DNA of 64,000 nt, taken from assembly GCA_014529385.2 (NCBI GenBank), contig CM043970.1, positions 46,032,279-46,096,278 on the forward strand. The letters run 5' to 3'. Positions 54,976-64,000 of the stretch are shown here, piece by piece; the first letter of the stretch is position 1; each line of letters begins with the position of its first letter. Position numbers and translations under genes: made by a program. Below the pieces are notes generated by a model. It was not told the origin of the DNA, did not search any database, and saw only the letters and a list, made by a program, of their open reading frames with translations. The stretch is from Adiantum capillus-veneris (taxonomy: Eukaryota; Streptophyta; Polypodiopsida; Polypodiales; Pteridaceae).

Positions 54976-55269
54976 TCATCATGCTAGAGAAGGCATGCAT
55001 AGAAGAGTGTGCAAAAGAAGACAATATAAAGAATGGGAAAGAAGGATGATGAACAATGGCGAGTGTGTCTCCCTCCGTGCTTATAAAGGTGGGGATCCTT
55101 CTCTACTCTAGCACGATATGGGAGAGGCAAACATTCAGGAAGCTCTTTAGCAAACGATGCAATAATTTATAAAAAAACACCTGATGTCAAGCATCCTTAG
55201 GAATTGATGATGATGATGATGATTTCAATCCGACGATTTTAGTCTTTTTTTGTACCAAGACATTGGATT

Positions 55270-55372
55270 AGATCCACAAGGATTGTATCAATTTGGTCTC
55301 ATAGGTCATTTTGGCCTTATGAAGACTTTTAATGTAACATTTCATTTCATCTCTCTCTCTCTCTCTCTCTCC
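55270..55372 (-). repeat. GA-linked repeat, copy 3 (reversed)
   Basis: On the minus strand (GA)n (55351-55372) is followed by ATGAAATGAAATG and then AATGACCTATGAGACCAAAT, the same order as at 19108-19216 and 46541-46645. Confidence 0.55.
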
Positions 55373-55520
55373 CCAATCCAAAAAAGACATTTTGCGGGTT
55401 TGAACTAAAGACATCATTGCAATACATGGGAGGTGTATCAAGAGAGGTGGAAAATGACTAGCAAATTCGCGCTCGTTATTTTATTCGAGATTAGATTAAA
55501 ACTTCAACTTCCTACAGTTT

Positions 55521-55552
55521 ATGATGATAATGATGATGATGATGATGATGCC
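55521..55552. repeat. (GAT)n trinucleotide repeat
   Basis: Ten GAT-type units; on the minus strand it would encode a His run after the stop of the small secreted ORF. Confidence 0.85.
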
Positions 55553-55586
55553 TAAAGGTTTAGAAATGACCACCCTTGCACCCGTA

Positions 55587-55793
55587 CTAATCATACTTGT
55601 CATCATGGACATGCTTGTCGCCGTCATCATCATGGTCATTATATTTGTCATCATGGTGGTCGTTGGTGTCATGGTCGACACCTTTGCCCTCGCCCTCATG
55701 CATCGTCAACTTGCTGCAGGCCGCCAGGCAAACCATGCAAGCAAGCACCAACAGCAACAGCAACAACAGATTACGTGATGAAGATTTAGCCAT
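55587..55793 (-). CDS. small secreted His/Asp-rich peptide
   Basis: 68 codons. The start MAKSSSRNLLLLLLLVLACMV is a classic signal peptide (basic start, Leu-rich core, then CLAACS as a possible cleavage or lipid-like site). The mature part is dominated by His and Asp (DHDTNDHHDDKYNDHDDDGD), a composition that often binds metals. It ends at TAG; reading on gives YGCKGGHF before a TAA at ~55562, so a premature amber of the C-to-T type is possible. I do not recognise the family. Some fern and moss secreted glycine-rich or His-rich peptides look alike, but this is only similarity of style. Confidence 0.55.
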   Translation of the reverse strand: MAKSSSRNLLLLLLLVLACMVCLAACSKLTMHEGEGKGVDHDTNDHHDDKYNDHDDDGDKHVHDDKYD

Positions 55794-55851
55794 GGTGATG
55801 GCGAAGTAGTTGGTCGTCAGTAGCTATGAGCTACAAGGTCGACAATCTCAC

Positions 55852-56060
<209 letters not shown>

Positions 56061-56193
56061 AGGAGTTTTGAAATGCTTAAGTGAAAGCCAATGCTCGGCC
56101 TGCAGCTTGCTCATGCTCTCTCTCTCTCTCTTTGATCTCTCTCTAACTGGCCACATCTAGCTGCAAAAAAAGAGGCTCTTGATAAGTCGTGTG

Positions 56194-56382
56194 TGTTGGG
56201 GTATAAAGCCCAATGTGGTTGCCCAGGTAAGTGGGCGGGCCGCCAGGTATGTACACATATTCTTTTGTAAAAACCTAATAAGAACTCACTATGCTATACA
56301 CATTATAGTAGAGCGAGTTCACCATATCGTCGTGCTCTTCTCGCACTCTCTCTCGCGTCGCACTTCCGCTCGTACTCCTTCA
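56194..56382 (+). repeat. copia-D 5' LTR
   Basis: 189 bp, TGTTGGGGTATAAAGCC to ACTCCTTCA; TATAAAG at 56202 is TATA-like but close to the start. Confidence 0.8.
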
Positions 56383-56384
56383 AC

Positions 56385-56396
56385 TGGTATCAGAGC
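56385..56396 (+). other. copia-D primer-binding site
   Basis: TGGTATCAGAGC two bases after the LTR. Confidence 0.92.
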
Positions 56397-57480
56397 TCAG
56401 ATTGAGGCTCGGGGCAGCATTTTGCAGGTAGCCAGAGTCACCTGCTCAGATTGGAGTGAGATTTGACAGGCGAAGACACGGCCCCAAATCTTGTGACAGC
56501 CCCAAGGGCTTGATATTCTCAGAATTTCATTCTGAGGTCATCTCGGCCACCGTTCGGCTTCGACAAAGTTCTGCGCAGGCCATTTTCGACTACGTGGTCT
56601 TGGCGGGTGTAGATCCGACTCTGCAAATTTGGGGTTTTTGGCCTACGACTGCAAGTGCTGAGGATATCTGCACTTCCAGAGTGCTGAGTTTGTGGCTGTC
56701 TACACAACGAAGGACGGCTCACAGTTCTTGGAGGCGTGTCACATACGACATGAGCGCATCTACACAGATTGTAGGCGACATCCACTAGTTCATCAGGTAG
56801 CTTGTGTTTGCTGCTTGATATTCCAAATTTCATCCTGACATTGTAGGTACTTCCACATGGGATGTATTGTCAGAGATGATGTATGTCCATTGAGGGTTTG
56901 CTGGCTGTGAGTCACACAGCAAACAACCGCTGTAGCGGTTACAACATATAGTGGGAAATTTGTGGATGTATGACTTTGTGGGAAGTCTATGTATTGTCAG
57001 ATTTACTGCAGCCTTTGTTGAGGGTCGAGTGAGGTTTTATTGAGATGGGGGATTCTCGAATGTTGAGATCCTTTCGGTGATACAGGTCTTGGAGCGATCC
57101 CTCGAGCACCCTTAGATAGGCAGCTAGGATGTATTGGCTGTGAGTTAGATAGTTGGGATTGCATCTTTGCTTTACTGCCGTTGAGGTATTGTCGCAGTCT
57201 ATGCTTACAGGACAGTGACAGGACAGTGAGAGACAGTACAGGTGGAGGACAGGTTTACCCACAACTTACAGTGTTAGAGAGACAATGGTTTTTTGAGTTG
57301 TTTTTGGCCTGTTTTTGAGTACACCAGAGCCATTTTGCCAAGGAGACTCTGCCGAAATTTATGCAGAATCTGAAGCTTTCTTGGTTCATTTGACAGGTCG
57401 ATATTGGTTCAGAGGTCAGTTTATAGGGGAAACTCTGTTGAATTTTTCCCAGGAAAGTAAACTACTGTGAAGCGTAGCTA
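56397..57480 (+). other. copia-D leader
   Basis: Non-coding. At 57022-57087 it carries GTGAGGTTTTATTGAGATG and ATTCTCGAATGTTGAGAT...CGGTGATACAGGT, shared with copia-C. Confidence 0.7.
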
Positions 57481-57773
57481 TGGCTGGATCACAGGACACT
57501 GCTCTTTACAATATTGAGGCGGTCTGGGGCGGGCAACAAGAAGAGCAACCTCTAGACACCCTTCAAGGCTCCCGTGCTGCTCAATGGGGCTGGGGCACAA
57601 CACAACACAAACCAAAACAACAAACCCACAGCCAAATCTCAACTACACAAAGGGCACCACCTAGTTTAAGAGCGAACTAGGACGCAAAAGAGGAGAATTG
57701 TTAGAGCAACCCACAAACAAGCAAGGAATTTACACTAACCCTAACACCAATGGAACACTCTCACACACTAAAA

Positions 57774-57863
<90 letters not shown>

Positions 57864-59939
57864 TGCTCGGGCTGCTTTGAAATGTATCGGCAATGATCAA
57901 GCAAACACAACTATATATTTAAGAAAGAGAGAGAAAGGGGGAGGGGGTGCTTGTTGCATTAATACCTTCTTACAAATCTGTCATGACAAATCAAAGTGAG
58001 ATTAGTATTTTTTCAACATAGCTTGCGTAAATTTCACCACAACACATCACAAGAAAAGCCACCCCAATCACCGTCTTAAGGCCAGGGGAGTCCTCTCCAG
58101 CCTGTCGCCCTCTTACAGTATGTGGGATTTATGGCTAGATTGATGACAACACCAGAGACAAGCTATCAAGAACTTAATAAAAAACACCAAGACACTTACG
58201 TATCATTGTTGTCCATTACTTCACGTTGGAAGGGAGACAAAGTATCCAAGCTTAGTCCAAATCCACCCTCCTTGATTCAGCAAATGTTGGGCTACACTAG
58301 TAGGAGAAATGATAGATTTCCTACTCTCAATTGAATGATCACTCTCTCTCTTACAATGGCATAGAGTTCCCTTGCTAATCCCCTATTACAACACATGCAC
58401 ATGCATAAGACAATGAGCTTCCACTCAAGAGCTCCTTCTAGAGAGGTTGAGCTTGGCTTCTCAAGCTATAGCATCCATGTAGGATACAAATAAGGAAGAA
58501 AAAACTCTTAAGAGGTAAGAAAAGGTGGATTTCTTACAAGGTTGATGCTCCAAGTGTCTTGAGTAGGGCCAATTTTGACGCTTGTTGACGGTCCACTAGC
58601 TTTGACGGTACATTTTTTTTCCACTCTTGACCTTCCTTGAGAGACAAGGTAATTGAAGATGAGTAATCAACCACCATGATGCTGTCTTTTAAGAGAAGAG
58701 GCTGAATTTTGTGGTTTTTTTATAGATATGGGTAATTTGGAGGAGGAAAAATGAGACTAGGTGGTCAATTTTGGAATGGAATTGTGTGTGGGAGGTATGA
58801 GTTCACCATGGTTTCTCTTATTCTTCAAGGTTGAGGAGAAGGTGAGTAGGGTGCAGAGAGGAGGGGTGAGAGAGGTGGGGATGATGAGTGGAGAAGTGTG
58901 TGTGAAAGAGGAAAATGATAAAGTGGAAGAGAGAGTGTGGCTGCATAACATGGGAAAATTGGGGTCCACTAATAAAATCATAGCTCATAGCTCGTAGCTC
59001 AAAAAAATATGAAAAAATTTGAGGCAAAAGTTCAGCCCACGAGCTACAACTTTTGTTTGTATCACCTTTTCAAATTCGGAGAGCAAGTAAACTTTAAAAA
59101 TTCAGCAAAACCAACCGTTTTTTTCCACTGCACAAGGTCCTTGTGGGGTCCTTCTTTGGATGATTCTTTTGAATACCTCCAAGAGTGAGCCCTCCATAGT
59201 GCATGTATGCATGCCACCTACCCTTGACCTTATTTGGTAGGTCTATAATTGAAGATATTGTTGAGATCATGATATAAGTGAATAGTACAACTAAGAAAAT
59301 CAAATATTGAGGGGTCTAAAAAATATGTACATGTCAAATATAAATAATATAGGTGGAAAAATATAAAGGGGTCAAAATAAATCTCTCATTATAAGTCTAC
59401 CATAAAAAGATGAATATTTTTGGTGGTCTAATTTATGAGAGTAATAGAGAATATATGTAGGAAGGAAAAAATCACAATAGTGAAAAAAATATACACATAA
59501 ATAGAACTAGTTTTTTTGGATTTTTGTTGGGATGGAGTTACACCAAATATAAGAGAAGCTTACATGAAAATATTTCTATATGGAATAAAGAATATGAAAA
59601 ATGGTAAGAAAAATTGTGGTAATGGTGAGGCAATGTACAGAGCATAAATATCACACACCTAGGTAGAAATATTAAAATAAATACCAAAATAATTATGAAA
59701 AAATCTTTTATTTAGGCCCTATATACAAAGAATTATTTACATACGCATGGGCCATAATATAATTATATTTTTTATTTTATTTTTTTATTTTTTCGGCTCA
59801 ACTAGCCCAATGGCTAGCTAATTGAGGGTTTTTTAAGAAGATATGGGAAAAGTCACGTGACTCACGCACGCCTATGTACAGTGAAATGGTAGGGATAACC
59901 ACAGTGTTTGAGTGATTCGATAGGGGGGGATAACTCACT
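57481..59939. other. non-coding interval within copia-D, possible insertion
   Basis: No domain recognised. There is a (GA)n tract (57779-57860) and AT-rich DNA from 59080 to 59780. TGTTAGAGCAACC at 57694 looks like an LTR-type start, but I could not find a matching end. Confidence 0.4.
57779..57860. repeat. (GA)n microsatellite
   Basis: About 41 GA units. Confidence 0.95.
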
Positions 59940-62900
59940 ATGGCAATCACAGAGAGCCGAAAAACGGCTATCAATATCAAGAAGCTGGATGGAACCAATT
60001 TCTCATTGTGGAAGAAGCAGATTTGGCACGTGTTGGTACAAAAGAAGCATATAAAACCTATAAAGCTCAAGGGGATAAAAACAGAAGATATGGATGAAGA
60101 TGAATGGAGAAAAATGGATGAATTGGCACTTTCTACCATTATGCTGACTTTGGCAGAAAGCATTTACTTCAATGTAGCAGACGAGATGTCGGCTTATGAA
60201 GCATGGACAAAGCTGAGTGATCTTTATGAGAAGCAGAGTGCAGCTTCACAGGTATACGGGCTTAAGAAGCTTGTTGACTCGAAGATGAAAGAAGGGACAC
60301 CTATGTCCAATCATCTGAATGAATTCAACACCATCTACAGTCAGTTGTCAGCTCAAGGTGTCAAGTTTGATGAACCTATTAGAGCTATGTTCCTGTTGAT
60401 CACATTGCCGAAAAGTTGGGACACTTTTCGCACAGCTTTGAGTAATTCTGCACCTCCAGATGGTTTGACCATAGCAGGTGTAGAAGGCAGTCTGCATACT
60501 GAAGAAACCAACAGAAAGACAATGGACAAAGGCAAAGGAACAGCCTTAGTTGTCAGGGGAAGGACCAAAGAAAAGTACAAAGGTGGAAAGAGGAATCAGT
60601 CTCGTAGCAAGTCCCGCAGTGCTAAAGGCGAGAGTGACATAGAATGCTACCATTGTGGCAAGAAGGGTCACATGAAAAGAGACTGCAGAGAATGGAAAGC
60701 AGAAAAAGGCAAAGAGAAAGCTGAAGACCATGGTGAGAAGAACAAGTCCTCAGTGAAGATTCAAGAAATAAATGTAACAAACACTGTTGCAGAGGATGAC
60801 AGTCTAGTGTCAGGAGACATCTACTTCTTGAAGAATACAATGGACTCAGCTCTTCTTACAGCATCTGATGGAAATGCAATGAGTGACTGGATTATATACT
60901 CAGGGGCATCACTTCATGTGTCTCCAAACAAGGAGTGGTTTACCTCTTATGTGACCACTAAAGATCATGTTCGGCTAGGAAATGGGCAGACATGTGAGAT
61001 CTTAGGTGTTGGAGATGTTCAATTGAAGTTTCAGAATGGCTCTTCTTTCACGCTGAAAAATGTGAGACATGTTCCCGCAATTACAAAGAGCTTGATCAAC
61101 ACAGGTTTACTTGATGATGCTGGCCACGTCACCAAATTTGGACAGAACATGTGGAAGATATCCAAGGGTTCCATGACAGTTGCACATGGAGTAAAGTCTA
61201 GAGGACTTTCCATGATTTATGTATCAAATGTCTCTAAAAATGTAATCAATGTAACCGAGCAGTCGAACGTTTCTTTGTGGCATAGCCGGTTAGGACATAT
61301 GTCCAAGAAGGGAATGGAAATCTTGTCTCGTTCTGGTTATTTGCCTGGCTTTTCATTTAATGATTTTGAATTCTATGAACATTGTATGTATGGTAAGCAA
61401 ACACAGCAGCCACATAAGCATAGAAGCAGTAGAAGAGATACACAGTTGGCACTTGTTCATAGTGATTTGTGTCGACCTATGCCTAACATATCTCTAGGGG
61501 GAGATTCTTACTTTATGACATTTATAGATGATTACTCGAGCAAAGTATGGGTTTACTTTCTCAAGCACAAGGATGAAGCGTTTAGTGCTTTCAAAACGTT
61601 TGTGACACTTGTGGAGAATCAGAGTGGCAAGAAGCTTAAATGCTTGCGCACTGACAATGGTGGAGAGTATGTTTCAAAGGCCTTTCAGGACTTTTGTGAG
61701 TCAAAAGGTATTAAACGTGAACTTACTCCTCCTTACAATCCTCCTCAAAATGGTGTTGCTGAGAGGATGAATAGGACCATACAAGAGAAGTTCAGAAGTA
61801 TGTTGTCTAATGCACAGCTTCCAAATGGGTTTTGGGCTGAAGCTGTATCAACAACTGTTCATCTTATAAATAGATCTCCTAGCAAGGTTTTGCAGAAGGA
61901 TTCAGTGCCATAGATGGTATGGTCAGGCAAAATGCCCTCATACAAGCATCTCAGAGTCTTTGGCTGTGAGGCATATACTCATGTTCCAAAGGAATTTAGG
62001 AACAAACTTGAGCCAAAGAGTAGAAAGTGCATCTCTCTAGGCTGTGGTAATTCTTGTGAGATGGGGTACAGACTTTGGGATCCCAAATCCAGAAAGGTTA
62101 TCCGCAACAATGATGTTCACTTTAATGAAGCCAAATATCATTCTAAACCAGAGAGGGTTGAGGAGATTAGAAGAGTTGTCTTCCAAGAAGATGGACCTGC
62201 ACGTGTAAGACAAAATGTCAGGGCTCAAGAGGAGTAAGGACAAGATAGAGTGGAACCACAGGTTGTGGCTGAGCCTGAGCCACCTATTGTGCATAGATCT
62301 GGACGTATCACGCGACCTCCTGATAGGTTTGTTCCATCTATGAACTATGTCATGTTGACTGATTGCAATGAGCCTTCATGTTACAAGGAAGCATTGCAAA
62401 TGAAGGACTCCGGGAATTGGCAATTGGCCATGCAGTAAGAGATGACAGCTCTACATAAAAACCAGACATGGAAGCTAGTTAAATTACCACAGGCCAAAAA
62501 GGCTCTACCTTGTAAATGGGTTTACAGGTATAAGATCACCGCTCATGATAGTCAGCCAAAGTACAAAGCAAGGCTTGTTTCCAAGGGCTTTAAGCAAGAA
62601 CAAGGCATTGACTTTGATGAAGTCTTCTCTCCGGTGGTCAAGATGACTACATTGAGATGATTTCTTGCATTGGTTGCCATATTAGATTTGGTGTTGCACC
62701 AAATGGATGTCAAGACAGTGTTCTTGCATGGTGATTTAGATGTGGAAATTTACATGCAGCAGCCAGAAGGGTTTGTTGAGAAAGGCAAGGAAGATTTGGT
62801 ATGCCAGTTGTTAAAGAGTCTTTATGGCTTAAAACAATCACCGAGGACATGGTACCATAAGTTCCACAAGTTTATGCTTTCTCAAGGCTACAAACGTAGT

Positions 62901-63908
62901 GAGTTCGATCACTGTCTATATACAAAGAAGGCTAAGGATGGCAGTTGGTTGATCCTTATTTTGTATGTGGATGACATGTTGATTGCTGGCAAGCACCTGG
63001 AAGAAATTTCAGCTTTGAAGTCAAAGATGGCAAAATCATTTGACATGAAAGACATGGGTGAGGCAAGTCATGTACTTGGTATGCGCATTGAGAGAGACAG
63101 ATCAAAGAAGTTGATTTGGTTATCTCAAACAGAGTATATTGACAAGGTTTTGCAACGTTTCAATATGGAGAAGGGAAACGCATTGAGTGTTCCATTGTCA
63201 CCATATGTGAAACTTGGCAAACAAGATTGTCCTATGTCTGAGGAAGAACAAGCTGAAATGGATAAGATTCCATATGCATCTGCAGTGTGTAGTTTGATGT
63301 ATGCAATGATTGCTACTCGCCCAGACATTGCATTTGCAGTGGGAGTAGTAAGTCGATATATGCAAAACCCAGGCAAGAAACATTGGGAGGCAGTGAAAGG
63401 AATATTAAGATACCTGAAAGCTACAAAGAGTATGTGTATATGCTATGAGCGTCAGGAGCTAAGTGTAAAGGGTTTTACAGAATCAGATTATGCAGGTGAC
63501 TTAGACAACCGAAGGTCTACGTCAGGGTATGTCTTTACATTGGCTGGTGGAGCAGTATCATGGCGTTCCAGATTACAAGATTGTGTTACTCAGTCTGCTA
63601 CAGAGGCTGAATATGTTGCAGCATCAGAGGCATGCAAAGAATCAATTTGGCTTAATCGACTAGTAACAGATTTGGGAATCAAAGAAGAGATGCCTGTGTT
63701 ATATTGTGATAGTCAAAGTACTATACAATTGGCTCGCAATCCAGTTTATCACTCAAAGACAAAGCATGTGGATGTGAAGTATCATTTCATCAGGGAAATG
63801 CTCGAGGATAAGCAACTTCAGCTTGTCAAAGTTCACACCATAGAAAATCCTGCTGATCTACTTACAAAAGGACTTCCCTCAGAGAGCTTTGCGCATTTTC
63901 GCAAGTAG
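59940..63908 (+). pseudogene. copia-D Gag-Pol polyprotein with four in-frame stops
   Basis: One reading frame of 1322 codons without any frameshift. Gag (UBN2 type, NFSLWKKQIWHVLVQKKHI near the start), zinc knuckle CYHCGKKGHMKRDC at ~236, protease at ~320 where the catalytic Asp is Tyr (WIIYSGA), integrase zinc finger with a Tyr (~479) in place of its first Cys, integrase Asp ~509, Asp ~572 and Glu ~608, RT with YVDDMLIAG at ~1009, RNase H to the end. Stops: TAG codon 658, TAA 766, TAA 833, TGA 907. Every stop can arise by one transition from a sense codon (CAG, CAA, CGA or TGG). Gag and the integrase core remain readable; the full polyprotein cannot be made. Confidence 0.92.
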
Positions 63909-64000
63909 TTAGGTGTAGGGTAGTACATCACTTCTCTACATCTCTTGTATATTAGCTTGTATAGTAGCTTCTCTCACACTTGAAGTACCACATTAGACTT

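Larger units (their letters stand above)
56194..64000 (+). mobile_element. copia-D, Ty1/copia element (3' LTR outside window)
   Basis: 5' LTR 56194-56382, initiator-Met primer site at 56385, leader with the block shared with copia-C, then gag-pol 59940-63908. The window stops before the polypurine tract and 3' LTR. The leader is 3.5 kb, longer than usual, so something may be inserted between 57480 and 59930. Assigning the LTR and the gag-pol to one element rests on order and on the shared leader block. Confidence 0.75.

Overview
This is a gene-poor, repeat-dominated stretch of a plant nuclear genome. A fern, or another seed-free vascular plant with two-way organelle RNA editing, fits best. 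The evidence: (i) at 41852-42018 there is a mitochondrial nad2 exon flanked by group II intron ends; as DNA it needs both C-to-U and U-to-C edits to read correctly, including an in-frame TAA where Gln is expected. (ii) Ty1/copia elements are numerous. (iii) There is a decayed SWIM-domain transposase-like gene of a kind I associate with mosses and ferns. (iv) No intact host gene is certain. The species assignment is inference.

Layout. 1-2.5 kb: an ~830-bp-period duplication and GT/CT microsatellites. 2.1-18.25 kb: a tandem array of a ~1.1-1.8 kb CT-rich unit. Its second unit is split by a complete 11.1-kb Ty3/gypsy-type LTR element (4296-15388, minus strand, target duplication GCCAC), and its third unit by a 215-bp hAT-like MITE (17755-17969, duplication ATTGCAAT). 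The gypsy element encodes Gag and protease plus a tryptophan-repeat ORF, but no reverse transcriptase or integrase. Its leader carries eight copies of a 24-bp palindrome. 18.3-19.2 kb: a tRNA-like (SINE-like) sequence and a microsatellite-tipped foldback. 19.25-28.7 kb: an older repeat (R2) split by copia-A (19542-25183, complete, pol frame open, duplication GAAAG) and copia-B (25802-28054, an internally deleted derivative). 28.9-37.6 kb: a minus-strand LINE fragment split by copia-C (29338-37134, duplication GGCAT), which is itself split in its RT region by a second R2 copy (34564-36012). 37.7-44.3 kb: two ~1.8-kb inverted arms around a receptor-kinase pseudogene and the nad2 insertion. 44.3-56.2 kb: LINE pieces, GA tracts, a possible second organelle fragment, the SWIM/transposase pseudogene, a calmodulin pseudogene and a small secreted His/Asp-rich peptide gene. 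56.2-64 kb: copia-D, with its 5' LTR, primer site, long leader and a gag-pol frame broken only by four in-frame stops; its 3' LTR lies beyond the window.

There is no operon-like cooperation here. The content is nested transposition: array, then gypsy element and MITE; R2, then copia-A and copia-B; LINE, then copia-C, then R2. Decay is mainly by stops of the C-to-T type, as expected of methylated repeats, and microsatellites sit at many repeat ends.
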